33,447 bases of DNA, taken from assembly GCA_903895595.1 (NCBI GenBank), contig CAITUP010000102.1, forward strand, positions 1 to 33,447, given 5' to 3'. Origin of the DNA: an uncultured Acetobacteraceae bacterium (GTDB lineage Bacteria > Pseudomonadota > Alphaproteobacteria > Acetobacterales > Acetobacteraceae). A program made the translations under genes and the position numbers. The notes under the pieces are model-generated. The model had not been told where the DNA came from. It saw only the letters and a list, made by a program, of their open reading frames with translations, and made no database searches. Of this stretch, positions 26,514-33,447 are shown one piece after another. Numbering within the stretch: the stretch's first letter is position 1; the number at the start of each line of letters is the position of its first letter.

Positions 26514-27032
26514 TTAGCGCCAGGATCGCCCGTCCTTTGGTAATCGCCGATCGTCATCGATCACCCGGACCTGGTGCGGCGGGGCCGGCGCCCAATCCCA
26601 GAACACGACATTGATGTCTGTCTCAATCGCACCCTTGGCATAGCTGGGCACGATCATACCCGCCGTTCCGGCAGCGATGAGACGTTTCGTGACGACCCAC
26701 GACGGCGGCTCGATCCCGCGTGTGGACAAATCCTTCCATGGACAGGCGAGATCCGATTGCGCGATCCCGTGCGAGGCCAGCGTAGCCGGATCGGTAAGGT
26801 CGAGGATGTCCTCGCAATCCACCTCATAGGCACACAGCATCATCGGCTGCGCCTTAAACGGGAATGCCTGCTGCGCCTCGAACCAGGCTGTCTCGAACCG
26901 CAAGGCAGTGTAGAGCGCCGGCATGCCAACCGGGTTGAACCGCCCGCCCGCCGAAGCCGCGCCCTGGCCAGACTCCGGCGCAAATGCCCATCTCGGGTTA
27001 TGCGCCCGGTAAACCAAGCCTGTCAGCTTCAC
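26514..27032 (-). CDS. RES-domain toxin
   Basis: A 172-residue RES-family toxin; characterised members degrade NAD+. Conserved features are RAHNPRWAFAPESGQGAA, GGRFNPVG with R31, ALYTAL with Y41, and RFETAWFE with E47, matching the Arg/Tyr/Glu active-site set of the family. The C-terminus VRVIDDDRRLPKDGRSWR also looks native. The start is a GTG at 27032 that overlaps the antitoxin stop as GTGA, the usual Xre-RES coupling; a longer frame to 27182 is a shadow of the antitoxin gene. It is the second gene of an intact type II pair with the Xre-like gene upstream. Nothing suggests inactivation. Confidence 0.9.
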   Translation of the reverse strand: MKLTGLVYRAHNPRWAFAPESGQGAASAGGRFNPVGMPALYTALRFETAWFEAQQAFPFKAQPMMLCAYEVDCEDILDLTDPATLASHGIAQSDLACPWKDLSTRGIEPPSWVVTKRLIAAGTAGMIVPSYAKGAIETDINVVFWDWAPAPPHQVRVIDDDRRLPKDGRSWR

Positions 27033-27433
27033 GCGTATCCGCCGACCGCGATTCCGGCCAGATAGCTCTTCAAATGTTCCGACCGACCGGCGCGGACCAG
27101 ATCTTCGGACGTTTGATCGCCGAAGGCCGGGATCGGCTGCGACCGGTACCAGGCAAACGCCTGCGGCACCGAGCCGCACCACGGCAGGATACGGTTGATA
27201 ATCTCGGCCACATCCCGAAGCCGTGCCTGTGTCGCCGGCGCCTGCAATCGCCGTATCTTCGACACTGCATCCCGCGACAAACCTGAGGCCAATGCCAATT
27301 CACCCTTGGTGACCCGGAGTACGCCGCTGAGCCGATCCGGCTCGACCAAGCCTTCGCGGCTGATCACCGCGTCCAGGAATGTGCGTTCAGGCGCCGGTTC
27401 TGCTACTGTCATGTGCCTCGCCATCTGTCCCAT
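27029..27433 (-). CDS. Xre/MbcA/ParS-type antitoxin
   Basis: A 134-residue antitoxin. The central part has an Xre-like helix-turn-helix (KGELALASGLSRDAVSKIRR, about 43-62). The C-terminal toxin-binding domain of the MbcA/ParS/Xre family covers about 65-134 (SVPQAFAWYRSQPIPAFGDQ then LVRAGRSEHLKSYLAG). It should neutralise the RES toxin whose GTG start overlaps its stop, and repress the pair. Three in-frame ATGs lie close together (27433, 27424, 27412); the first is listed, but the second has a GATGGGACAG leader and is equally possible. A candidate promoter lies just upstream. Confidence 0.88.
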   Translation of the reverse strand: MGQMARHMTVAEPAPERTFLDAVISREGLVEPDRLSGVLRVTKGELALASGLSRDAVSKIRRLQAPATQARLRDVAEIINRILPWCGSVPQAFAWYRSQPIPAFGDQTSEDLVRAGRSEHLKSYLAGIAVGGYA

Positions 27434-27442
27434 CTTCGGTGT

Positions 27443-27473
27443 ATTTTATGCGCCCATCGCGTGAGATTTTCAA
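27443..27473 (-). promoter_or_regulatory. Candidate promoter for the Xre-RES operon
   Basis: On the minus strand a TTGAAA box (27468-27473) lies 19 bp from TAAAAT (27443-27448), 10 bp ahead of the first antitoxin ATG; with CATAAA as the -10 the spacing is 17. The patch is conspicuously AT-rich compared with its surroundings. Confidence 0.35.
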
Positions 27474-27558
27474 GTTCCATAGAACAGCGCGACTTCCGGA
27501 TTCATGCTCCAACCTGCCCCCAAAGGGGTGTGGGCTCGCTGGTCATCGGCAGATATTC

Positions 27559-29148
27559 TCAGAATTCAACCAGACCAAGATCGGCGTAAATGCCCTCGAT
27601 TTCCAAAACCTCGTCGTCGGTCAGAGCCGCGAACTCCCGCTCCCGAGCACGTTTCGAGAATCGGCCCGCGTTCTGCCGTAGGAAACCCAGCATCAGATTG
27701 AATCTCTGTTCCGGCATCTCCAAGAAGTTTTGGACACGCCCCTTGGCCTGATCGTAGCGGCGCAAATACTCGATCTCCCGTGGCAGCGTGTTTCGGATGG
27801 TCTCCAACACGCTCGCAGCCAGAAACTCGGCCTGCTTCGTGGCATCGAAAAACCGAAAAAGACCGCCCGTTTCATTCAAAACACGCACATTCAAACTCGG
27901 CGTCGTTTCCCAATCCGTCAGTCCCAGCCGAGGGCGGGAGAAATGTTCGAGCGTGGCGCGATACGCCTCGATCCGCTCAAGAAAAACCGCCGAGACCGGG
28001 AAGTTGACCCCTGCGGGGTTGAACCCGCGCCGCGCGAGAACATGGTGCAGAAGCCAGCGATGCATCCGTCCATTGCCATCCTCGAAAGGGTGGATAAAGA
28101 CGAACCCGAATGCCACGCAGGCAGCCGCGACGATCGGGTCCAGTCCGCCGGCCTCGCTCCGTGCGGCGAACGCGATCAGACCGTCGATCAGGGCCGGGAG
28201 ATCCTCGTGTTTGGCACTGATGTGGTCGGGCAGCGGTGCATTTGTGTCACGGTCGCGCGAACCCACGAAGCCGCCCTGAACGCGCCAACCGAGATGTAAA
28301 AAGCGCGTGTCGCGGCCGATCACCAGACGTTGCAGGCGTAACAACTGGTCTTCGGTGAGTGCGGTTTTTCCGGCCTCGCCGAGCGCTTGGCCCCAACGTT
28401 GGATACGGTCCTGCGGCGGGCGCTCGCCTTCTATGATGTAGGACGCCTTGCTGTCCTTCAGCAGCAGAAAGGCCGCGGCGCGGGCCAGCAAATCGGGCGC
28501 GGTACGCCGAACAACGGTTCGCGCCTCCTCGGCGAGGTCGCTCGCAAGCATTGCGATCAGAGCGGGGGACAGGCGGACCAACGGGCAAAACCGTGGTGTC
28601 CCCGGTAGGTTATTCCGTACCCGGTGGCGGCCCACGATCTCTCCGGAAATGGCGAACTGGCGTTCGGAGTCGATAACGTCCGCGGCGGATACTTTCGGCG
28701 CGGACGGCAGATCGAGGCGCTGATTCGTCAGCCATTCATAAAGGAACCAGGCGCGGCGTGGATGCTTACCCGTCGGCTGACGCCGGACCCAGTCCGTGAT
28801 GGCCCGACCGGCCTCGGGGCGTTGGAACAGCGCGGCGAGAAGGCCCAGATCGACCGCTTCGTGCCGGAGCGCAAAGGCGAGGTGCGCGACCAGGGTATTC
28901 CCGGGTTGATACCGGGGCGTTAGGACAGACCAATGGCCCTCCGTTCGTATCGTATGGCGTTCGCTGGTTGCGAACAGTACATCCGGGGCCGGCACATCCA
29001 GCCCATATGCGGCTGCCAAGGCGGCATAGCCCACCGGGCTTGTGCCGCTCGGCACCGCTTGTCCCGTCACGGATGTCACCGTCACTGGCAAGCGGAACGG
29101 TTCCTCCACCGCGGCATGGAACTCATCGGCTTCCGGAATTTCATTCAT
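27559..29148 (-). CDS. Fic-family AMP-transferase, class II
   Basis: A 529-residue protein of the Fic/FIDO fold, which usually transfers AMP from ATP to Ser/Thr/Tyr of target proteins. The catalytic motif HPFEDGNGRMHR is complete at 353-364 (consensus HxFx(D/E)GNGRxxR). An N-terminal inhibitory motif SYIIEG at 236-241 fits (S/T)xxxE(G/N), which places it in class II, where the inhibitory helix is in the same chain. The N-terminal 180 residues resemble the Fic N-terminal extension and the C-terminal part may be a winged helix. Active-site residues are intact, so it may be functional; its target is unknown. It stands directly upstream of the Xre-RES pair on the same strand with 125 bp between them. 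Confidence 0.92.
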   Translation of the reverse strand: MNEIPEADEFHAAVEEPFRLPVTVTSVTGQAVPSGTSPVGYAALAAAYGLDVPAPDVLFATSERHTIRTEGHWSVLTPRYQPGNTLVAHLAFALRHEAVDLGLLAALFQRPEAGRAITDWVRRQPTGKHPRRAWFLYEWLTNQRLDLPSAPKVSAADVIDSERQFAISGEIVGRHRVRNNLPGTPRFCPLVRLSPALIAMLASDLAEEARTVVRRTAPDLLARAAAFLLLKDSKASYIIEGERPPQDRIQRWGQALGEAGKTALTEDQLLRLQRLVIGRDTRFLHLGWRVQGGFVGSRDRDTNAPLPDHISAKHEDLPALIDGLIAFAARSEAGGLDPIVAAACVAFGFVFIHPFEDGNGRMHRWLLHHVLARRGFNPAGVNFPVSAVFLERIEAYRATLEHFSRPRLGLTDWETTPSLNVRVLNETGGLFRFFDATKQAEFLAASVLETIRNTLPREIEYLRRYDQAKGRVQNFLEMPEQRFNLMLGFLRQNAGRFSKRAREREFAALTDDEVLEIEGIYADLGLVEF

Positions 29149-29404
29149 GGGAACTGAAAATCCCTCACTTTGGGGCCATTGACCTGAATATTTATATCAA
29201 CCGGTGTGCTGTAAAACCATCTCTTTCTCTGAATTTTCATCCACCTTCGGGCAAATATCGGAAAACCATTCTCCTGCACGGTAAGCGCCGGAGCTGTGCA
29301 CGGGCGAAGACGCTGCTGTGATAGAGTCCGCGCACCCCACCCTGTCCCCAAAAAATCACACAGAATCCCCCCAACCCAGCCTATCCGCCGCTCGGAGGTG
29401 CCAA
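29149..29404. other. Divergent intergenic region
   Basis: 256 bp between the divergent Fic gene and the plus-strand unknown gene, with an AT-rich part near 29180-29240 that contains TATAAA-like sequence in the Fic direction. The first gene to the right has an excellent GGAGGT site. No repeat or RNA gene was recognised. Confidence 0.4.
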
Positions 29405-29872
29405 ATGTTCGCCATCGGCCAGACCGTCTACCACAAAACCACCCAACACAGCGGCGTCGTGGAGGAATCCGACGCCACGGTCACTTACCTTCGCCAACCC
29501 AACGGCGTGGAGATCGATTTCCCCACCAAAGACCTGACCGCGACCCCCCCGGCGACGGCGGGCGCAGCCCCGCCCGCCGCCGCCGCGACAACCCGCACGT
29601 TCTCGATGCGCGACATTACGCCCGAGCATGAAAAGGTCCTGTCGATCGTCCCAACCCGGACGCTGCAAGCCGTCGCCGCTCTGTGGGAACGCCAACCGAA
29701 GGCCAAGCGCTTCAGCACGCTGAACCCAGCGCAGAAGCTGAACTACATCGCCGACGTGACCGAAATCCCCTACAAAACCATGCGGTTGCACATCGGGGAG
29801 CCGAGCCATCTCGGCCTGCTGATGGCGCGCGGTTTGGCGGAACGAGTGGCGCGGGCGGCGTCCCCTCGCTAA
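29405..29872 (+). CDS. Hypothetical protein with SH3-like N-terminus
   Basis: A 155-residue protein that I do not recognise. The first 45 residues (FAIGQTVYHKTTQHSGVVEE, then VTYLRQPNGVEIDF) resemble a small beta-barrel of the KOW/SH3-like kind. An Ala/Pro/Thr-rich linker (45-62) leads to a helical C-terminal region (RDITPEHEKVLSIVP ... ALWERQPKAKRF ... LNYIADVTEIPYKTMRLHIG). No membrane segment or signal peptide is visible. GGAGGT lies 6 nt before the ATG, one of the best ribosome-binding sites in the window. The amidohydrolase-family gene begins 26 bp after its stop, so the two are probably co-transcribed. Possibly a nucleic-acid or regulatory protein, but that is a guess. Confidence 0.65.
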   Translation: MFAIGQTVYHKTTQHSGVVEESDATVTYLRQPNGVEIDFPTKDLTATPPATAGAAPPAAAATTRTFSMRDITPEHEKVLSIVPTRTLQAVAALWERQPKAKRFSTLNPAQKLNYIADVTEIPYKTMRLHIGEPSHLGLLMARGLAERVARAASPR

Positions 29873-29898
29873 ACTTCCGGTCAATCCAGGAGGAAGCC

Positions 29899-30726
29899 AT
29901 GCCAGTCATCGACGTCCAGGTGCATCCGTTCGAGCGTAACCACCCCGGCCGCCCTTGGGCCGGCCCGTCGCACGGGTTGCTGTCGGCCTCGGGCGAGGAA
30001 ATGGTCGCCGCGATGGACAGTGTCGGGGTCGATGGCGCGGTCATGGTGTCGTCCTTCAGCGCCTACCGCTTCGACCCGAGCTACGCGCTGGAGGTTTATA
30101 ACAAGTATCCCGAGAAGTTCCGGGTGGTGACGCCGGTCGATGCCTCCGACGCTGGCATCGAGGATATCGTCGCACGATGGGCCGTGACCCCAGGCGCGCG
30201 CGGCATTCGGATCATTCTGCGGGATAACATGCCGCACGACCCCGACCATCCCGGCCTGATCGAAGCGTTCAACGCTGCCGCCAAGCATAACTTGCCGGTG
30301 AATGTGCTGTGCTGGGGCGACCTCGATCTTGGCACGAAGTTCGTGCGGAAGTTCCGGGATACGGTGATCGTGATCGACCACCTCGGGATGTTGCAGCCGG
30401 CGAAACCGCCGGTGCCAGCCGATGTCTGGGCCGATCTGCCGAAGCTGCTGGCGCTGGCGGATTGCGCGAATGTGCGCGTGAAGATCAGCGGCGCGTGCAC
30501 GATGTCGCACGCGCCGTTCCCGTACGACGACATCTGGGACAAGGTGCTGCGGATTATCGACGCGTTCGGCTTGCAGCGCTGCATGTGGGGCACGGACTGG
30601 ACCCGCACGATCGGGATGCTGACCTACGAACAAGGCGTCGCCCCGTTCCGCCTGACGGACCGGTTATCGGCGGACGACAAGGCGCAACTGATGGGTGGAA
30701 CGTTGCAGAAGGTCTACAAGTGGTAG
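29899..30726 (+). CDS. Amidohydrolase-family (TIM-barrel) hydrolase
   Basis: A 275-residue putative metal-dependent hydrolase of the Amidohydrolase_2 type. IDVQVHPFERNHPGRPW opens the barrel, VNVLCWGD and VIVIDHLG are internal strands, and WGTDWTRT carries the late catalytic aspartate. The usual HxH metal pair at the first strand is QVH here (Q7, H9), so one ligand is changed; related enzymes with this head exist, and the protein may bind a different metal arrangement or act as a decarboxylase or lactonase. CCAGGAGG precedes the ATG. Not closely related to the Tat-leader amidohydrolase at 4238-5737. It is convergent with the mazF-like gene, with 9 bp between stops. Confidence 0.85.
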   Translation: MPVIDVQVHPFERNHPGRPWAGPSHGLLSASGEEMVAAMDSVGVDGAVMVSSFSAYRFDPSYALEVYNKYPEKFRVVTPVDASDAGIEDIVARWAVTPGARGIRIILRDNMPHDPDHPGLIEAFNAAAKHNLPVNVLCWGDLDLGTKFVRKFRDTVIVIDHLGMLQPAKPPVPADVWADLPKLLALADCANVRVKISGACTMSHAPFPYDDIWDKVLRIIDAFGLQRCMWGTDWTRTIGMLTYEQGVAPFRLTDRLSADDKAQLMGGTLQKVYKW

Positions 30727-30735
30727 CGCGACGCT

Positions 30736-31083
30736 TCAGATAAAGATCAGCGCCGCCAGTTTGGCTCGCACCAACTCAGCCGTCGCCGCATCGATCGTGG
30801 CGCCCGCGTAGACCACAGGGCGCGCGTGCAGATCGATGCTGCGGATATGGCTGAGCAAAATCTCGCCTATGACCTGTCCCCCCTCCGGCAGCACGACACT
30901 GGAAGGAAACGGGCGTATCCGGGAGGCGATCGGACACACGATGGCCAGACCGGTATTGCGGGCAAACGCGGCGGGGGAGACGACCAAGGCTGGCCGGCGC
31001 CCAGCTTGCTCGCGTCCCAGAGTGGGGTCGAAATCGGTCCAGATCAGGTCGCCCGCCTCGGGGACATAGACCGGATCGGTCAT
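30736..31083 (-). CDS. MazF/PemK-type mRNA-interferase toxin
   Basis: A 115-residue toxin of the PemK/MazF family, sequence-specific ribonucleases that cleave mRNA. The N-terminal GDLIWTDFDPTLGREQAGRR has the conserved loop and basic residues, followed by PALVVSPAAF, IVCPIASRI, and the C-terminal VVLPEGGQVIGEIL and HIRSIDL strands. The ATG at 31083 overlaps the antitoxin stop by 4 bp (ATGA). All core strands are present, so it appears functional. It lies at the end of the nadA-nadC-side transcript direction and converges with the amidohydrolase gene. Confidence 0.92.
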   Translation of the reverse strand: MTDPVYVPEAGDLIWTDFDPTLGREQAGRRPALVVSPAAFARNTGLAIVCPIASRIRPFPSSVVLPEGGQVIGEILLSHIRSIDLHARPVVYAGATIDAATAELVRAKLAALIFI

Positions 31084-31358
31084 TCCTCGACGATCTCGCG
31101 CCCGGCGTCCGGGCCCCAGTCGTAGGCATCGGCGTAGAGCGCGCGCCATTCCTCGGGCGATTTGCCGCCGAATAGGGTTTCGGCAGTGAAGTGCGGGGCT
31201 TGCCGGCGGATGACGATGGTATCGCCCTGGCTTTCGATTTCCAGGCGTTCGCCCTCGCGCAGACCGGCCTGCGACGCGATCTCGGTGGGAAAGCGGAGGG
31301 CAAGGTTTTTGCCCCAACGGCCGACGGTCGCATGGTTCATGAGGGATATCTTAAACAT
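31080..31358 (-). CDS. MazE/PemI-type antitoxin (AbrB-like)
   Basis: A 92-residue antitoxin with an N-terminal SpoVT/AbrB swapped-hairpin DNA-binding domain (VGRWGKNLALRFPTEIASQA, then EGERLEIESQGDTIVIRR) and an acidic C-terminal toxin-binding tail (GKSPEEWRALYADAYDWG). Two starts are possible: 31358 with GGTGGGAT just upstream (listed), or the ATG at 31340, where the conserved domain begins. In the second case the palindrome at 31343-31363 lies directly upstream of the start, as an autoregulatory operator should. The mazF-like gene overlaps its stop by 4 bp. nadC ends 36 bp upstream on the same strand. Confidence 0.9.
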   Translation of the reverse strand: MFKISLMNHATVGRWGKNLALRFPTEIASQAGLREGERLEIESQGDTIVIRRQAPHFTAETLFGGKSPEEWRALYADAYDWGPDAGREIVEE

Positions 31359-31363
31359 ATCCC
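31343..31363. promoter_or_regulatory. Palindrome over the mazE start, likely operator
   Basis: GGGATAT-CTTAAAC-ATATCCC: perfect 7-bp arms with a 7-bp spacer, spanning the first possible mazE ATG. AbrB-type antitoxins bind such sites to repress their own operon. Its position favours the downstream start at 31340, or repression within the leader. Confidence 0.5.
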
Positions 31364-31394
31364 ACCGTGAAGGCTACGCATTCCGGCGACCGCA

Positions 31395-32246
31395 CTACCC
31401 CAAATGATCCAACCCAATATCCAGCACCGCCGCGCTGTGCGTCAGCCAACCGACGGACATCAGGTCAACCCCCGATTCCGCGATCGGCCGCGCCGTTTCC
31501 GGCCGGATGCGGCCCGAGGCTTCGGTGATCGCGCGGCCCGCCACCATGCCGACGGCCTCGCGCAGCATGTCGGGGCCCATGTTGTCCAGCAGGACGGCAT
31601 CGACGCCCAGAGCCAGCGCCTCGGCGAGTTGGTCCAGCGTGTCCACCTCCAGCTCGATCTTCACCAGATGGCCCACCCCGGCACGCGCGCGTTCGACGGC
31701 GTTCTTCACGCCCCCGGCGATGGCGACATGGTTATCTTTGATCAGTACCGCGTCATCCAGCCCGAACCGGTGGTTCGACCCGCCGCCGACGCGCACCGCG
31801 TATTTTTGCGCCGCCCGCAGGCCCGGCATGGTCTTGCGGGTGCAGCATACCTGCGCCTTGGTTCCCGCGATCGCGTCGGCGATGCCGCGCGTGGCGGAGG
31901 CGACGCCGGACAAATGACTGAGAAAATTCAGCGCCGTGCGTTCGCCGGTCAGGATGCCGCGGGCGGGGCCGGACACGGTGGCGATCAGGTCGCCCGGTTT
32001 TAGCCGGCTGCCGTCGGGCCGTTCCACGTGGCACTCGATGCCCGGATCGATCAGCCGGAACGCCATCAGCGCGAAATCCAGCCCCGCGACGACGCCGGGC
32101 TGGCGCGCCATCAGGGCGCAACGCGTCAGCGCATCGGCCGGAACGATGGAATCCGTGGTCAGATCGCCGGCGCGGCCGAGGTCTTCCAGCAGCGTGGCGC
32201 GCACCACCGGCTCGATCATGATGGCGGGAAGGGGAGGGATCGACAT
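31395..32246 (-). CDS. nadC: Nicotinate-nucleotide pyrophosphorylase (carboxylating)
   Basis: A 283-residue quinolinate phosphoribosyltransferase: it converts quinolinate and PRPP to nicotinate mononucleotide in de novo NAD synthesis. EDLGRAGDLTTDS near the N-terminus, FLSHLSGVAS, the PRPP-binding TRKT (136-139), GGGSNHRFGLDD and IKDNH (169-173), and the C-terminal EASGRI and GVDLMSVGWLTHSA are all present. The start at 32246 is chosen because AGGAG then lies 7 nt upstream; the ATG two codons earlier (32252) would sit on top of that site. nadA ends 14 bp upstream. Confidence 0.96.
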   Translation of the reverse strand: MSIPPLPAIMIEPVVRATLLEDLGRAGDLTTDSIVPADALTRCALMARQPGVVAGLDFALMAFRLIDPGIECHVERPDGSRLKPGDLIATVSGPARGILTGERTALNFLSHLSGVASATRGIADAIAGTKAQVCCTRKTMPGLRAAQKYAVRVGGGSNHRFGLDDAVLIKDNHVAIAGGVKNAVERARAGVGHLVKIELEVDTLDQLAEALALGVDAVLLDNMGPDMLREAVGMVAGRAITEASGRIRPETARPIAESGVDLMSVGWLTHSAAVLDIGLDHLG

Positions 32247-32260
32247 CGACATTCTCCTGG

Positions 32261-33241
32261 TTAAACCGCCACCATCCGCTCGACCGACCGACGTGCACGC
32301 TCCATCAACGCGGGATCGATCGTGACCTCGTGCGTCATGGTTTCCAGCGAGCGGCGGATCTTCGGCAGCGTGATGCGCTTCATGTGCGGGCACAGGTTGC
32401 AGGGGCGGACGAAATGCACATCGGGATGGTTGACCGAAACGTTATCGGCCATCGAGCATTCCGTCAGCAGCACCACGCGTGCCGGTTTCTCGCGTCCCAC
32501 GTAAGCGGACATGTCGGCGGTGGAGCCGGCATAATCGGCTTCGGCCACCACGTCGGGCGGGCATTCCGGGTGGGCAAGAATGATCACGCCGGGGTGGTCG
32601 GCGCGCAGCGCGCGGACTTCCGCGGGGGTGAAGCGCTGATGCACCTCGCAATGCCCGGCCCAGGCGATGATTTTCACTTTGGTCTGCTTGGCGATGTTCT
32701 GGGCCAGGAACTCGTCCGGCAGCATGATCACTTCCGGCACGCCCAGAGATTCGATGATCTTCAGCGCGTTGCCGGACGTGCAGCAGATGTCGGACTCGGC
32801 TTTCACCTCGGCGGTGGAGTTCACATAGGTTACCACCGGACGGCCGGGATAGCGCTGGCGCATCAGGCGGACATCGGCGGCGGTGATCGACGATGCCAGC
32901 GAACACCCGGCTTCGACATCCGGGATCAGCACCGTTTTGCTGGGGTTCAGCATCTTCGCGGTCTCGGCCATGAAATGCACGCCGGCGAGCACGATGACCT
33001 TGGCGTCGACCTTCATCGCCTCGCGCGCCAATGCCAGACTGTCGCCGACGATGTCGGCCACGCAGTGGAAAATCTCCGGCGTCATGTAGTTATGCGCCAG
33101 GATGACCGCGTCCCGCTGCTTCTTCAGCGCCAGGATCGCTTCGACGTCGTCGGCGAACACCGGCCATTCGATGGCGGGGATCACCGACCGGACCTTCTGG
33201 TACAGCGGGGCGGTACGCTCTAAAACCGTGGAAGCCGACAT
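32261..33241 (-). CDS. nadA: Quinolinate synthase A
   Basis: A 326-residue [4Fe-4S] enzyme that condenses iminoaspartate and dihydroxyacetone phosphate to quinolinate. From the ATG at 33241 the cluster cysteines are C113 (EAGCSLA), C198 (WAGHCEVH) and one of C281/C284 (RPCNLCPHM), matching the E. coli C113/C200/C297 pattern. [24 protein letters not shown] and [19 protein letters not shown] are family motifs. AGGAG 6 nt upstream supports 33241 over an ATG six codons earlier. nadB is not adjacent, so iminoaspartate must come from an unlinked aspartate oxidase or dehydrogenase. Confidence 0.97.
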   Translation of the reverse strand: MSASTVLERTAPLYQKVRSVIPAIEWPVFADDVEAILALKKQRDAVILAHNYMTPEIFHCVADIVGDSLALAREAMKVDAKVIVLAGVHFMAETAKMLNPSKTVLIPDVEAGCSLASSITAADVRLMRQRYPGRPVVTYVNSTAEVKAESDICCTSGNALKIIESLGVPEVIMLPDEFLAQNIAKQTKVKIIAWAGHCEVHQRFTPAEVRALRADHPGVIILAHPECPPDVVAEADYAGSTADMSAYVGREKPARVVLLTECSMADNVSVNHPDVHFVRPCNLCPHMKRITLPKIRRSLETMTHEVTIDPALMERARRSVERMVAV

Positions 33242-33259
33242 GGGGCGCTCCTCATTCAT

Positions 33260-33278
33260 AATGCTCTATATGAGCATT
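33260..33278. promoter_or_regulatory. Palindromic operator in the nadA leader
   Basis: AATGCTC-TATAT-GAGCATT: perfect 7-bp arms around a 5-bp AT spacer, 18 bp upstream of the nadA start and just downstream of the candidate promoter, where a bound protein would block transcription. A degenerate half-site (GAGCTTATGCT) follows at 33283-33293. Control by a NAD-status repressor such as NadQ, reported for alphaproteobacterial nad genes, is an inference. Confidence 0.6.
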
Positions 33279-33288
33279 TGTTGAGCTT

Positions 33289-33316
33289 ATGCTAGCCCCG
33301 AGTATAAGAATGTCAA
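33289..33316 (-). promoter_or_regulatory. Promoter of the nadA-nadC operon
   Basis: On the minus strand a perfect TTGACA (-35, 33311-33316) lies 16 bp from TAGCAT (-10, 33289-33294). Transcription would start near 33282, immediately in front of the palindrome at 33260-33278. Confidence 0.5.
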
Positions 33317-33374
33317 GCGTCTGTCATATGCGCCAGCAGTTCTCATGATGGCGGTCGTCACCTCTTCATCGTCA

Positions 33375-33395
33375 TGGTCGGGCTTGACCCGACCA
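33375..33395. repeat. Dispersed-repeat-like hairpin
   Basis: TGGTCGGG-CTTGA-CCCGACCA: a perfect 8-bp stem with a 5-nt loop in the non-coding end of the window, preceded by CGTCA. The pattern GTCATGG(C/T)CGGGCTTG resembles extragenic palindromes that recur widely in alphaproteobacterial genomes. Only one copy is visible here. Confidence 0.5.
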
Positions 33396-33447
33396 ACTCT
33401 GGCGATTTGAGGCGCGTTGAAATTGCGAGGTTTTTTTTGGCGGCACC

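Noticed and set aside
26514-33241. Functional circuit between the NAD-degrading RES toxin and nadA-nadC
   Set aside because: They are about 4 kb apart, with unrelated genes and opposite-strand units between them, and no shared regulatory site; coincidence is the simpler reading.
1-33447. CRISPR array, insertion sequence, rRNA or tRNA genes
   Set aside because: No regularly spaced repeats, transposase motifs, integrase or tRNA T-arm consensus was found on either strand by eye; a tool-based scan could still reveal a diverged case.

Overview
The window is a high-GC chromosomal segment from an alphaproteobacterium, most likely of the Rhodospirillales/Acetobacteraceae type (an inference). The support is a complete ybgC-tolQRAB-pal-cpoB cluster running into tilS-ftsH-folP and glmM, a DUF4167 protein (an alphaproteobacterial family), Tat-type leaders on TolB, an amidohydrolase and a HiPIP, and a nadA-nadC pair behind an operator-like palindrome. 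No rRNA, tRNA, CRISPR array, transposase or integrase was recognised.

Layout. 239-2229 (minus): thioredoxin reductase followed by a LysR regulator. 2280-5737 (minus): a compact redox operon in the order Tat-leader amidohydrolase, HiPIP (82 residues, overlapping its upstream neighbour by 20 bp), Baeyer-Villiger-type flavin monooxygenase. A DHA2-type MFS exporter (5860-7362, plus) diverges from it. 7363-7581 is a convergent gap with a long palindrome, followed by a secreted protein of unknown function (minus). 8352-10999 (plus): prmC, DUF4167, ruvB. 11009-16843 (plus): the cell-envelope Tol-Pal system, with an intrinsic terminator after pal and cpoB behind it. 16854-21010 (plus): tilS, ftsH, folP. 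21013-22614 (minus): TPR-SPOR lipoprotein, convergent with folP and separated from it by 2 bp. 22728-25626 (plus): glmM, thiD and a HAD hydrolase, nearly contiguous.

25627-29148 is an accessory patch, all minus strand after one small plus-strand ORF. It holds a winged-helix antitoxin-like gene broken by an in-frame TAG, with a probable toxin-tail remnant upstream, then an intact Xre/RES toxin-antitoxin pair, then a class II Fic protein. 29405-30726 (plus): an unrecognised protein and a second amidohydrolase-family enzyme. 30736-31358 (minus): a MazE/MazF pair whose start overlaps a palindrome. 31395-33241 (minus): nadC and nadA, driven from a promoter with a perfect 7+5+7 palindrome just downstream of it. 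The window ends in a gap with a dispersed-repeat-like hairpin.

The two stretches most worth a second look are the amidohydrolase-HiPIP-monooxygenase operon, which suggests an exported redox process using a HiPIP electron carrier, and the toxin-antitoxin/Fic patch with its decayed module. Everything else is largely conserved housekeeping sequence.
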